NCBI RefSeq assembly: GCF_027286305.1
Contig: NZ_CP114599.1
Location: 1,116,001 to 1,180,000, forward strand
Direction: 5' to 3'
DNA from: Phenylobacterium sp. NIBR 498073
GTDB taxonomy: Bacteria > Pseudomonadota > Alphaproteobacteria > Caulobacterales > Caulobacteraceae
DNA length: 64,000 nt
Under the pieces are notes generated by a model that saw only the letters and a list, made by a program, of their open reading frames with translations, was not told the origin of the DNA and did not search any database. This document shows positions 1 to 8,040 of the stretch, one piece after another. A program made the position numbers and the translations under genes. Positions within the stretch are counted from its first letter, which is position 1; the number at the start of each line of letters is the position of its first letter.

Positions 1-121
1 GCAGGCTCTGGGGCGGATCTATCTGAGCGGCTTCCTGACTGGCGCGGCCGTGCCGGGTCTGGCCGCGGCCGTCTCCGCCGCCATGGGACTGCCGAAGGCG
101 AGCTGGGACCCGCCTGCATAG
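1..121 (+). CDS. C-terminal fragment of an unidentified protein
   Basis: An open frame enters from the left edge and ends at TAG 119-121, giving 39 residues. The visible part is small and rich in Ala and Gly (GRIYLSGFLTGAAVPGLAAA near its start) and could be the end of a membrane or secreted protein. The family cannot be named from so little. The next 130 bases hold operator-like dyads rather than a terminator. Confidence 0.45.
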   Translation, partial: QALGRIYLSGFLTGAAVPGLAAAVSAAMGLPKASWDPPA

Positions 122-144
122 TTCCATGCATTTCTGAATAGCTT

Positions 145-206
145 ACATTGTAAAATGTATCTGTACATCGTTCAGATGTGGGCCTATCTAAACATCGTCC
201 AGATGG
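145..206. promoter_or_regulatory. Three short dyads, probable repressor operator cluster
   Basis: Three inverted repeats are spaced 20 and 27 bp apart: ACATT-gtaa-AATGT at 145-158 (perfect), ACATC-gttca-GATGT at 165-179 (perfect) and ACATC-gtcca-GATGG at 192-206 (one mismatch). The last two share the same half site. They precede the small reading frame at 254. Such a row of dyads is typical of TetR- or MarR-type binding regions, but no cognate regulator is adjacent. The -10-like TATCTA at 185-190 lies between the second and third sites. Confidence 0.45.
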
Positions 207-253
207 ACCTGGGCCGGCGCCGCCGCCCCGGATCAACCAAGGGAGTGCAGATC

Positions 254-361
254 ATGACCATCCTCAGCCAACTCGGCCGCATCTTCGACGCCAGCGTCAG
301 CGTCGTCTTCATCGCCATCAGCCTGGGCTTGGCCGGCGCCACCGCCGTAGTTGGCGCCTGA
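254..361 (+). CDS. Small hydrophobic protein, 35 aa
   Basis: ATG 254 is preceded by a GGGAG Shine-Dalgarno about 8 bases upstream and the frame ends at TGA 359-361. The product is a 35-residue peptide with an amphipathic start and one hydrophobic stretch (about residues 14-34, VSVVFIAISLGLAGATAVVGA), consistent with a single membrane helix. I do not recognise a family. The operator-like dyads at 145-206 suggest regulated expression. It could be a chance frame, but the ribosome site and helix argue for a real small protein. Confidence 0.4.
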   Translation: MTILSQLGRIFDASVSVVFIAISLGLAGATAVVGA

Positions 362-580
362 TGCTTGGGCAGCGCGCCCCGTCCGCCCGGACCTGCGCCT
401 CCGGACGGGGCCGCCGAGCTTCATTTCATGGAGCTGTCTCAAAAACCGGCCTATAATTCCCTGGCTACGGGAATTCCCCCAGTGGGCGATTCGCCGAGCG
501 CTCGGATCGCGAAAGGGGGCCTGTCTTCAGTCTCTACGCGTACGACATAGGGGGGACCGCCCCCGCCCGGAGGGCCGACC
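362..580. other. Intergenic region with -10 box and hairpin before the HNH gene
   Basis: This gap holds a perfect TATAAT at 452-457 with no convincing -35, immediately overlapping a 7-bp perfect hairpin AATTCCC-tggctac-GGGAATT at 455-475. It probably contains the promoter of the HNH gene. I see no open frame with a ribosome site here. A small RNA is possible but unsupported. Confidence 0.3.
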
Positions 581-1141
581 ATGCAGGTGCTTAACCACCC
601 GCCGTCCGGCTGGCCCTGCCTTGTGCTGAATGCGGACTTCCGTCCCCTCAGCTACTATCCGCTGTCCCTCTGGCCGTGGCAGGAGGTGATCAAGGCGGTG
701 TTCCTCGATCGCGTCGACGTCGTCTCGACCTACGATCAGGAAGTCCACTCTCCATCCTTCGCGATGAAGCTGCCCAGCGTGGTGTCGCTCAAGCACTACG
801 TGCCGCAGGATCGGCCGCCGGCCTTCACCCGCTTCAACCTGTTCCTGCGCGATGCCTTCAGCTGCCAGTATTGCACGGCCGGCGAGGAGCTGACCTTCGA
901 CCACGTGGTGCCGCGCTCGCGCGGCGGGCGCACGACCTGGGAAAACATCGTCACGGCCTGCGCGCGCTGCAACCTGATGAAGGGCGGGCGCACCCCGCAC
1001 GAGGCGCACATGCACCCGTTCAATGCGCCGCGCCGCCCGAGCGCTCACGAGCTGCAGGAGCGCGGCCGCAGGTTCCCGCCGCATCACCTGCACAAGAGCT
1101 GGCTCGACTACCTCTACTGGGACATCGAGCTGGAGGCCTAG
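581..1141 (+). CDS. HNH endonuclease family protein
   Basis: A 186-residue protein with a classical zinc-stabilised HNH core: Cys95-x2-Cys98, Asp107-His108 in DHVVPRSRGG, Asn122, then Cys127-x2-Cys130 and Asn131. The family cleaves nucleic acid; stand-alone chromosomal members of this length are widespread in bacteria and their substrate is generally unknown. A strong GGAGG lies 8 bases before ATG 581. The stop codon overlaps that of the convergent monooxygenase gene by 4 bases (1138-1141). No restriction-modification or phage gene is beside it, so a housekeeping or repair role is more likely than defence. Confidence 0.88.
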   Translation: MQVLNHPPSGWPCLVLNADFRPLSYYPLSLWPWQEVIKAVFLDRVDVVSTYDQEVHSPSFAMKLPSVVSLKHYVPQDRPPAFTRFNLFLRDAFSCQYCTAGEELTFDHVVPRSRGGRTTWENIVTACARCNLMKGGRTPHEAHMHPFNAPRRPSAHELQERGRRFPPHHLHKSWLDYLYWDIELEA

Positions 1142-2391
1142 ATCAGCATCGAGTTCGGCGGCAGGCCGATCAGGCTGCGGCCGTGCAGCTCATTGGCGGT
1201 GTCGACGTCGAAGACGACGTGGCTCGACAGCACGTTGAGGTCGCGCACCGACCGCTGGAACGGCTGGTCAAGCATCTGGGCGCTGGAGCCGGCGGATTCG
1301 CCGAGCAGCGCGACCGCCTCGCGGCAGACCGAGACGGCGTAGGCGATCAGGGCGCGGGTGCGCACTCGTTCGGCCACCTGTTCATCGCCCCCCAGCGCGC
1401 CGGCCGCGACGTTGTCGCGACCGGCCTGGCGGATGATCCCCTCGGCGGCGTCGATCATGGCGCTGGCCCGGCCGAGCCGCATCTGGGCGGCGGGCTTGTC
1501 GCCCTGGTTGGAAAGGCCGCCCATTCGCACGTGGCCGGCCAGTCGTTCGCGATAGGCGCCGAGCGCGCAGCGCGCCGCCCCCACCGCCGAGATCGCCGCC
1601 GTCATCGCCAGGAACGGCAGCATCGGCATGCTGTAGATCGGGTTCGCATAGCCGCGGGAGCCGGGCCCGCGGCCGGCGGCGATCAGATCGAAGCGCGCGG
1701 TGCGCGCCTCCGGCACGAAAAGGTTCTGGACGACGATGTCGTTGCTGCCGGTGCCGACCATGCCGGCGACGCGCCAGGTGTCGAGCACGCGGGCGTCCCC
1801 GGCCGGCAGCAGGCAGCTCAGCAATCGCGGCGGCCCCTCGTCGCCGGTCAGCAGCGCGCTGCCGACGATCCAGTCGGCGTGCATGACGCCGGTGCCCCAT
1901 TTCCAGTGCGCGGTGACCTTGTAGCCGCCGGGGACGCGCACGGCCTGGCCGGGCGGGGCGCTGACCACCGGGGCGACGACATAGGGATAGTCGCCGCCGA
2001 ACAGGGCCTGTTGGGTCTCCTGCGGGAAGTGGGCCAGGAACCAGTTGTGCTCGGCGCAGAACGAGGCGGCCCAGCCGGTCGAGGGGCAGGCCTCGGCGAT
2101 CGGCAGGCTGATGTCGATGAACTGGTCGGTGGTGACCTCCAGGCCGCCGAACGCCTTGGGGACGAACTGGTAGAAGTAGCCGGCCGCGCGCAGGGCGTTC
2201 CAGATCTCGTCGACCGGGCGGCGCAGGCGCTCGGCGTCCGGGGCGGCCGCCGCGATCCGCGGGGCCAGCGCCTTCATGCGCTGCACCAGCAGTTCGGGGG
2301 TCAGCTCGGCGAGGGCCTGCGCCGAGAGGAAGTCGCCGCCCGCCGGGATGCGGCGGTCGGCGAGCGGCGGGTCGATGCTGTCATAGCTCAT
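1138..2391 (-). CDS. Acyl-CoA dehydrogenase-fold flavin monooxygenase
   Basis: The 417-residue product has the length and pattern of group D two-component flavin-dependent monooxygenases (HsaA/HpaB type), which use reduced flavin from a separate reductase to hydroxylate aromatic or steroid-like substrates. Family-like segments are YFYQFVPKAFGGLE near residue 75, PSTGWAASFCAEHNW near 105, and the C-terminal MLDQPFQRSVRDLNVLSSHV, typical of this subgroup rather than true acyl-CoA dehydrogenases. It is the last gene of a TetR-VOC-monooxygenase operon, 8 bases after the VOC gene. The substrate cannot be told from sequence, and no reductase gene is adjacent. Confidence 0.8.
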   Translation of the reverse strand: MSYDSIDPPLADRRIPAGGDFLSAQALAELTPELLVQRMKALAPRIAAAAPDAERLRRPVDEIWNALRAAGYFYQFVPKAFGGLEVTTDQFIDISLPIAEACPSTGWAASFCAEHNWFLAHFPQETQQALFGGDYPYVVAPVVSAPPGQAVRVPGGYKVTAHWKWGTGVMHADWIVGSALLTGDEGPPRLLSCLLPAGDARVLDTWRVAGMVGTGSNDIVVQNLFVPEARTARFDLIAAGRGPGSRGYANPIYSMPMLPFLAMTAAISAVGAARCALGAYRERLAGHVRMGGLSNQGDKPAAQMRLGRASAMIDAAEGIIRQAGRDNVAAGALGGDEQVAERVRTRALIAYAVSVCREAVALLGESAGSSAQMLDQPFQRSVRDLNVLSSHVVFDVDTANELHGRSLIGLPPNSMLI

Positions 2392-2399
2392 GGCCGGCC

Positions 2400-3080
2400 T
2401 CAGGCGACCGGCGGGGCGGTGTAGGAGGCCATCTGGGTCAGCACCTCGTCGGGCGTGGCCAGCAGGCGCTCATAGACTTCCTTCGGATAGACCATGTGCG
2501 GCATGGCCGGGTCGTAGGGCGGCTGCGGCACCGGCGAGGGGCCGTCGTAGGCCGCCGGCGCCTTGAAGCGGGCAGCCTCGTCCGGAGAAATGCCGGCCTT
2601 GGCCAGCACCGCCGGGTCGATCCAGGCGGCCGGGTCGAGCGTCTTCTCCGAGGTCGCCACCTCCAGCGTCATCTGGTCGGGACCGGCGAAGTAGATCGAC
2701 TTGCACATGCCGTGGTCGATCGGGCCGATGACGTTGACGCCCTTGCTGCGCATGCGGTCGCGCATGGCGATGAGATCGGCCTCGGTCTCCACGCCGAAGG
2801 CCAGGTGCTGCAAGGTTCCCGCCGCGCTGGGCAGGGCGCCGGAACCGGCGTGCGTGCGGCCCAGCTCGATCGGGATGTCGGCCACCGCCGGCAGCTGCAC
2901 GATCGAGAAGTAGCAGTGGTCGTTCAGGCGCAGGAAGGCGTGCAGCCCGCCGGGAACGCCGTGCATGTCGAAGAGCGCCACCAGCGGACAGCCCATGACC
3001 TCGGAAAAGAAGGCGATGTGCTTCTTGATGTCCGCGGCCATGAAGGCGAGGTGGTGAATGCCGTTGGGTTGCTGGCTCAC
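2400..3080 (-). CDS. VOC-fold protein, extradiol dioxygenase-like
   Basis: A 226-residue protein with two beta-alpha-beta-beta-beta modules of the vicinal oxygen chelate fold. Likely metal ligands are the His pair in GIHHLAF near residue 8, the His in LQHLAFG near 93 and the Glu in MTLEVA near 140. Family members include glyoxalases and extradiol dioxygenases. The stop-start overlap ATGA (3077-3080) with the upstream TetR gene shows one operon, and together with the monooxygenase and the divergent hydrolase it suggests oxidative degradation of a cyclic compound. Ring cleavage is plausible but unproven. Confidence 0.75.
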   Translation of the reverse strand: MSQQPNGIHHLAFMAADIKKHIAFFSEVMGCPLVALFDMHGVPGGLHAFLRLNDHCYFSIVQLPAVADIPIELGRTHAGSGALPSAAGTLQHLAFGVETEADLIAMRDRMRSKGVNVIGPIDHGMCKSIYFAGPDQMTLEVATSEKTLDPAAWIDPAVLAKAGISPDEAARFKAPAAYDGPSPVPQPPYDPAMPHMVYPKEVYERLLATPDEVLTQMASYTAPPVA

Positions 3081-3736
3081 TGGGCTTCCTCCCGGGCTCT
3101 GCGGCCCTTTTCAGTCAGGAAGCCGCCGAGGACGGCCTCCAGGATCATCTCGTCGTGAATCTCGCGGGCGGCGGCGACGTCGCAGTCGAAGGTCGTGCGC
3201 ATCATCGGCGCCAGGTTGATCACCCCGACCGCGGCGGTCTGCAGCGTCACCACGATCTGTTCGGGCGGGTAGGGGGCCAGGTCGCCGGCGGCGACCGCCT
3301 CGGCGGCGATGGCCGCCAGCCGGCGGTTGCGCGGGCCGAGCAGGTGGCGGTCGAGCCATTCCAGCCGCTCGCCCCCGGCCATGCCTTCCAGCGCCACGAT
3401 CCGGCCGAGCGCCGGGTGCTTCCAGCTGATCTGCAGGAAGAGGCGCATGGCGACCCGAAGCTGGGTCAGGGGCGGGGCGTCGGCGGCGGCCTCGATCAGC
3501 CGCTCCTCCTCCTGGATCACCGCGCGCAGGCCGAGCATGGCGCTGCGCCAGAGGTGGGCCTTGTCCTCGAAATGATAGTGCAGCGCCGGCTGCGACACGC
3601 GCGCGGCCCTGGCGATGCCGCCCATCGTCACTCGCTCGAAGCCCAGCTGTGAGAACTGGTCCAGCGCGACCGCGCGGATGCGCGCGGCGGTAGCTTCGCC
3701 CTTGGTCGTCGCGGCCCATTCACCGTCGTGCGGCAT
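3077..3736 (-). CDS. TetR/AcrR family repressor of the catabolic cluster
   Basis: The start was set at ATG 3736 because an upstream ATG at 3796 would place the operator dyad inside the coding region. The product is 219 residues with an N-terminal helix-turn-helix (TMGGIARAARVSQPALHYHF, about residues 36-55) and a helical C-terminal ligand domain. It is first in an operon with the VOC and monooxygenase genes and faces the hydrolase gene, with the palindrome 3744-3776 between them. This is the usual layout of an autoregulated repressor released by a catabolic intermediate. Confidence 0.85.
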   Translation of the reverse strand: MPHDGEWAATTKGEATAARIRAVALDQFSQLGFERVTMGGIARAARVSQPALHYHFEDKAHLWRSAMLGLRAVIQEEERLIEAAADAPPLTQLRVAMRLFLQISWKHPALGRIVALEGMAGGERLEWLDRHLLGPRNRRLAAIAAEAVAAGDLAPYPPEQIVVTLQTAAVGVINLAPMMRTTFDCDVAAAREIHDEMILEAVLGGFLTEKGRRAREEAQ

Positions 3737-3743
3737 GACGATT

Positions 3744-3776
3744 GACTCTGTAATCAGCTTTTCTGATTTTGTAGTC
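3744..3776. promoter_or_regulatory. Palindromic operator between TetR and hydrolase genes
   Basis: The perfect inner dyad AATCAG-ctttt-CTGATT (3752-3768) extends imperfectly to outer GACT/AGTC arms at 3744 and 3776. It lies 8 bases before the TetR start codon and 44 bases before the hydrolase start, so one bound repressor could close both divergent promoters. The AT-rich content stands out from its surroundings. Confidence 0.65.
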
Positions 3777-3819
3777 AGAAATTGAGGGCGCCACAAGCTG
3801 CGCCCCAGGGGAGGGACAG

Positions 3820-4971
3820 ATGGCGGTCGTTCGTGAGCCCTACGGCTTCGTCCATGCGGACAAGAGCCGGCTGAAGGAGGTCTATGGCGGACCGACCGGC
3901 CAGGTGTTCGTCGAGTGCATGCGGGTGCGACCGGACGTCGGCGAGTCCAAGACCGTCATCCTGTTCAGCCATCCGGTCGGCGGCGGCTCGTTTCTGCCGC
4001 TGGTCTCGGCCCTGGCCCGCGCCGGGCGGCACGTCGTCTACTGCAACCCGCGCTATCGCGGGAACGACACGGCGCTGATCATGGAGAAGTGCGTCCTCGA
4101 CCTGGGGGCCTGCATCGCCGATCTGAAGACCCGCTTCGGCTACGAGAAGGTGGTGCTGGGCGGCTGGTCCGGCGGCGGATCGCTGTCGCTGTTCTATCAG
4201 GACCAGGCGCAGACCCCGACCATCACCCATACGCCCGCGGGCGACGAGGTCGACATAGTCGGGGCCGGGCTGCAGGCCGCCGACGGCGTCCTGCTGCTGG
4301 CCGCGCACATCAGCCGCTCGGTGACCATGACCGAATGGCTCGACCCCTCGATCCTCGACGAGGCCCGGCCATTCGAGCGCGACGTGAGCCTCAACCTCTA
4401 CGATCCGGCGTTCCCAGAAACCGCGCCCTATTCGCCCGAGTTCGTGCAACGGTTCCGGCAGGCGCAGATCGACCGCAACCGGCGGATCACCGCCTGGGCC
4501 AAGGCCCAGCTCGCCGAGCTGAAGGCGGCCGGCGATCCGGACGCCGAGCGCTGCTTCGTGGTGCAGGGCACGATGAGCGACGTGCGCTGGACCGACCCGA
4601 CCCAGGACCCGTCCGACCGCCGGCCCTACGCCTGCTATCTCGGCGATCCGAAGATCGTGAACGACGGGCCGGTGGGGCTGGGCCGCTTCACCACCCTGCG
4701 CTCGTGGCTGTCCCAGTGGAGCTATGACGAGAGCCGGGCCAACGGGGTGGTCAATGCGGGGCGGATCTCCTGCCCGGTGCTGGTGGTCAACAACACCGCC
4801 GATCTGGCCTGCACGCCCAGCCATGCTCAGCGCCTGTTCGACGCCGTCGCCTCGGCCGACAAGAGCCTCGTACACATCGAGGGGGCCGACCACTACTACG
4901 CCGAGCGTCCGGACCTGCTGCCGCGCGCGACGGCGGCGATCGGCGAATGGCTCGACGCGCGAGGTTTTTGA
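3820..4971 (+). CDS. Alpha/beta hydrolase
   Basis: A 383-residue alpha/beta-fold hydrolase. The nucleophile is Ser117 in GGWSGGGS, the oxyanion segment is SHPVGGG (50-56), the acid is probably Asp near 328 in NNTADLA and the catalytic base His near 358 in GADHYY. It is transcribed divergently from the TetR-VOC-monooxygenase operon, across a shared operator, so a role in the same degradative pathway, such as ester, lactone or C-C bond hydrolysis, is likely. GGGGAGGG precedes ATG 3820. At over 380 residues it is longer than typical meta-cleavage hydrolases (about 280), with an inserted lid region around 130-270. Confidence 0.8.
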   Translation: MAVVREPYGFVHADKSRLKEVYGGPTGQVFVECMRVRPDVGESKTVILFSHPVGGGSFLPLVSALARAGRHVVYCNPRYRGNDTALIMEKCVLDLGACIADLKTRFGYEKVVLGGWSGGGSLSLFYQDQAQTPTITHTPAGDEVDIVGAGLQAADGVLLLAAHISRSVTMTEWLDPSILDEARPFERDVSLNLYDPAFPETAPYSPEFVQRFRQAQIDRNRRITAWAKAQLAELKAAGDPDAERCFVVQGTMSDVRWTDPTQDPSDRRPYACYLGDPKIVNDGPVGLGRFTTLRSWLSQWSYDESRANGVVNAGRISCPVLVVNNTADLACTPSHAQRLFDAVASADKSLVHIEGADHYYAERPDLLPRATAAIGEWLDARGF

Positions 4972-5137
4972 GCCTGGGGCCGACCCTCGGAACGCGGCCG
5001 CCCCCGCTTCGGGGTTTCGCCTGATGCCGCCGGCGGCTCATCGGCCTGTAGCCTGAGCATCCAGGGCGTGTGCGGCCTGCTGCAGGCGCCGTCAGTTCGC
5101 GATGGGCCCCATCGCTGTGCCGACAGGGTGAGCCCCG

Positions 5138-7375
5138 ATGTCCGTCGCGGATGCAGCTGCGCTCGTCAAACGCCTCGTCATCCTGACCTGCGTGCTCGGT
5201 GTGATGTGGCTCGGGGTCTGGATCGCACCGGCCTTCGGCCAGGAGCAGCATCCCCCGACACGGCCGAAGGTCGGCCTGGTGCTGTCGGGCGGCGGGGCGA
5301 TGGGCATGGCCCATGTCGGCGCCATCCAGACGCTGGAGACACTCGGCATCAGGCCCGACCTGGTGGTCGGAACCTCGATGGGCTCGATCGTCGGCGGGCT
5401 TTACGCCTCGGGCATGAGCGGCGCCGAGCTCGAGCACGCCATCGAGACCATGAACTGGGATCTGATCTTCGACACCTCGCCGCCGCGCGAGGGGCTGACC
5501 TATCGCGAAAAGCAGCTGCAGGCGGCGTTTCCGGTGAAGGCAAGCATCGGGGTCGCGGGCACGCGGCTGCGCTCGCCCGACGCGCTGATCTCGGACGCCA
5601 ACCTGTTGCTCGAGCTGCGCCGTCTGGTGCGTGTGCGCGCCGCCGTCCCTACCTTCGACGATTTGCCGATCCCGTTCCGGGCGGTCGCGACCGATATCGA
5701 GACAGGGCAGAAGGTGGTGCTCGACCGCGGCGAACTGGCCGGGGCGATGCGGGCTTCGATGTCGGTGCCGGGGGTGTTCGCCCCCTACAGCCTGAACGGC
5801 CGGCTGCTGGTCGACGGCGGCATGTCCGACAATGTGCCGATCGACGTGGCGCGCGAGATGGGGGCGGACGTCGTCATCGTAGTGGCCACCCAGACGCCGA
5901 TGCTGCCGGCCGATCAACTGCGCAGCCTCGGCGGCATCCTCGGCCAGACCGTCACCATGCTGATCCTGGCCAACGAGCGCCAGCAGCTGGCGACGCTGAA
6001 GCCCACCGACGTGCTGATCAGCGTCAACACCGGCGACCTGACCGCGGCGGACTTCAAGCGCGGCGCGGAGTTCATCGCGATCGGGAAGGCCGCGTCCGAG
6101 AAGCAGCTCGGCGGCTTGCGCCGCATCGCCGCGCTTGTCCCGTCGCAGCCGGCGATCAGCATCGCCAAGCCGCCGCCGACCATCGACTACGTCAAGGTGG
6201 AGAACGACTCCCGCCTGTCGGACAAGATCCTGCTACGGCGGATCGAGCCGTTCGTCGGCAAGCCGATGGCGCCCGACGAGGTCGGGACGGCCATGCGGGA
6301 CATCTACGCCATGGGCATGTTCTCCCGCGTCGACTACCGGATCGAGCAGGACCCGGGCGGGCGCACGGGCCTAGTCGTCAACGCGGTTCAGCGGCCGGGC
6401 GACGCCAACCGCCTGCGTCCCGGCGTGACCATCGCCGCCTCCAGCGAGAGCGGCACCGAGTTCGACTTCTCCGCCGAGCTGCGCCTGGTGCAGCTGGACA
6501 GCTATGGATCGGAGGCCCGCTTCGTCGGCGCGCTGGGCGAGCGCATGTTGTTCTCGGCCGAGTACTTCAAGGTGCTCGACAGCTACCAGCGTTGGTTCGT
6601 CGACGTGATGGGATCGGTGCAGAAGCGTCCGATCAAGGTCTACGACGACACCGGCTTCCGGCTTGGCGAGTACGACGCCTCGTATGGCCTGTTCTCGCTG
6701 GCCCTGGGGCGGCAGTTCGGGACCGTCGGCGAGCTGCGGGCCGGCATCGACCTCGGAACCGGATCGGCCTCGCTGCAGGAAGGCGACCTGACGCCGAGAG
6801 ATTTCGACCTCGACTGGGGTCAACTGGCCTTCGTCGCCGGGGCCGACACGCTGGACAACCCGTACTTTCCCAGCCGGGGCATGAGCGGGCGCCTGCAGTG
6901 GAACGTCGGCCTGGAGGGGCTGGGCAGCGAGACCGACTTCCAGACGCTGAGGCTGGACAGCATCTTCGCCGTCAGCAGGGGACGCCAGGCCTTCAATCTC
7001 AATATCTCCGGGGGCGACACGATCCAGGGCGACCTGCCGCTGGCGTCGCTGTTCACCCTGGGCGGGCCGTTCAGCTTCCCCGGCTATTCAGTCGAGGAAC
7101 TGACGGGCGAGACCTTCGCCGTCGCGCGCGGCATGTACCGCTACAAGCTGACCGACAGCTCCAAGAGCCTGTTGAAGGTGCCGCTCTATGTCGGCGCGAC
7201 CTTGGTGGCCGGCAACGCCTGGGCGCGCCATGGCGATGCGGAGGCCAGCGACCTGCGGGTCGGCGCCAATGTGTTCCTCGCGGCCGACACCGTGATCGGA
7301 CCCGTGTTCATCACCGCCGGAGCGGCCGACGACGGGCGCACGGCGCTCTACTTCTTCGTGGGAAAGCCGTTCTGA
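5138..7375 (+). CDS. Patatin-like phospholipase with outer-membrane barrel (type Vd)
   Basis: The 745-residue protein starts with a signal peptide or anchor (hydrophobic residues 12-34, cut near AFGQ). A patatin domain follows: oxyanion GGGAMG 51-56, nucleophile Ser80 in GTSMG, and Asp near 226 in DGGMSDN, completing the Ser-Asp dyad. After a linker comes a POTRA-like module (about 345-430) and a C-terminal barrel of the Omp85/surface-antigen class ending in Phe. This matches PlpD-type autotransporters, which carry a lipase to the cell surface. It stands alone between other units, with a 166-base leader gap. Confidence 0.87.
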   Translation: MSVADAAALVKRLVILTCVLGVMWLGVWIAPAFGQEQHPPTRPKVGLVLSGGGAMGMAHVGAIQTLETLGIRPDLVVGTSMGSIVGGLYASGMSGAELEHAIETMNWDLIFDTSPPREGLTYREKQLQAAFPVKASIGVAGTRLRSPDALISDANLLLELRRLVRVRAAVPTFDDLPIPFRAVATDIETGQKVVLDRGELAGAMRASMSVPGVFAPYSLNGRLLVDGGMSDNVPIDVAREMGADVVIVVATQTPMLPADQLRSLGGILGQTVTMLILANERQQLATLKPTDVLISVNTGDLTAADFKRGAEFIAIGKAASEKQLGGLRRIAALVPSQPAISIAKPPPTIDYVKVENDSRLSDKILLRRIEPFVGKPMAPDEVGTAMRDIYAMGMFSRVDYRIEQDPGGRTGLVVNAVQRPGDANRLRPGVTIAASSESGTEFDFSAELRLVQLDSYGSEARFVGALGERMLFSAEYFKVLDSYQRWFVDVMGSVQKRPIKVYDDTGFRLGEYDASYGLFSLALGRQFGTVGELRAGIDLGTGSASLQEGDLTPRDFDLDWGQLAFVAGADTLDNPYFPSRGMSGRLQWNVGLEGLGSETDFQTLRLDSIFAVSRGRQAFNLNISGGDTIQGDLPLASLFTLGGPFSFPGYSVEELTGETFAVARGMYRYKLTDSSKSLLKVPLYVGATLVAGNAWARHGDAEASDLRVGANVFLAADTVIGPVFITAGAADDGRTALYFFVGKPF

Positions 7376-7390
7376 GAGTCGAAGATCTTC

Positions 7391-7433
7391 TTGACACTGA
7401 CCGGTGGTCAGTAGATGGTGACCAAAGGTCAGT
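7391..7433. promoter_or_regulatory. TTGACA promoter element with two TetR-type operators
   Basis: A consensus -35 TTGACA (7391-7396) runs into a perfect 17-base palindrome ACTGACC-ggt-GGTCAGT (7396-7412). A second site TGACC-aaa-GGTCA (7419-7431) follows with its centre 21 bp from the first, two helical turns away on the same face. It lies just before the TetR gene at 7446, so tight autorepression is the natural reading. Confidence 0.75.
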
Positions 7434-7445
7434 AGGAGGTCCGCG

Positions 7446-8018
7446 ATGGACAAGCCGCTGCGTCGCCGCCTTCGGCCGGAGGCGCGGAAACTCGAGATCA
7501 TCGAGGCGGCCGAACGGCTGCTGCTGGCCCAGGGCCCGCGCGTGCGGGTCGAGGACGTGGTCCGCGAGGCCGGCGTCGCCAAGGGCACCTTCTTCCTCTA
7601 TTTCCCGACCTGGGATGATCTGCTGGAGACGGTCCGCGAACGGCTGGTCTCGGCGTTCGACGCCGCCAATCCGATGCCTACCGAGGTCGAAGGACCGATC
7701 GACTGGCCCGAACTGGTCGAGGCCCAAGCCTGCGCCTTCATCGATTTCACGCTGTCGCGGCGCGGGTTCGGCGACGCGGTGTTCCATTCCGAGTTCGCTG
7801 AGCGCCGGCCGTTGGCCGACAACGGCGTCATGCGCATCGCTGCGGTGATCCGCGCCGGCCAGGAGGCGGAGGCCTTTGGCCCGGTCGATCCGGACCCGAC
7901 TGCACGGCTGCTGTTCGCGGCGATCCATGAGGCGGCCGACACGATCGCCGCCGGATCCGACCACGACGAGGTGCTGGCCGCGTTGAAGAGCCTGCTGCGC
8001 CGGGCGCTGGCGCCCTGA
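7446..8018 (+). CDS. TetR/AcrR family regulator
   Basis: A 190-residue regulator with an N-terminal helix-turn-helix (VEDVVREAGVAKGTFFLYFP, about residues 36-55) and a variable ligand domain. AGGAGG precedes ATG 7446. Tandem palindromes just upstream indicate autoregulation. The small VOC gene begins 22 bases after its stop and is presumably the regulated partner in the same transcript. Confidence 0.87.
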   Translation: MDKPLRRRLRPEARKLEIIEAAERLLLAQGPRVRVEDVVREAGVAKGTFFLYFPTWDDLLETVRERLVSAFDAANPMPTEVEGPIDWPELVEAQACAFIDFTLSRRGFGDAVFHSEFAERRPLADNGVMRIAAVIRAGQEAEAFGPVDPDPTARLLFAAIHEAADTIAAGSDHDEVLAALKSLLRRALAP

Positions 8019-8040
8019 CCATCCCCAAGGAGGACCACTG

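Noticed and set aside
455..475. Hairpin before the HNH gene as a small RNA or riboswitch
   Set aside because: A single 7-bp stem without further conserved structure is not enough evidence.
676..2424. Long plus-strand open frame opposite the flavin monooxygenase
   Set aside because: It is Arg/Ala/Gly-rich, has no domain, and is antisense to a gene with clear family motifs. Long shadow frames are expected at this GC content.
5068..7848. 926-codon plus-strand frame over the patatin gene
   Set aside because: Low-complexity Arg-rich translation in a wrong frame of a well supported gene.
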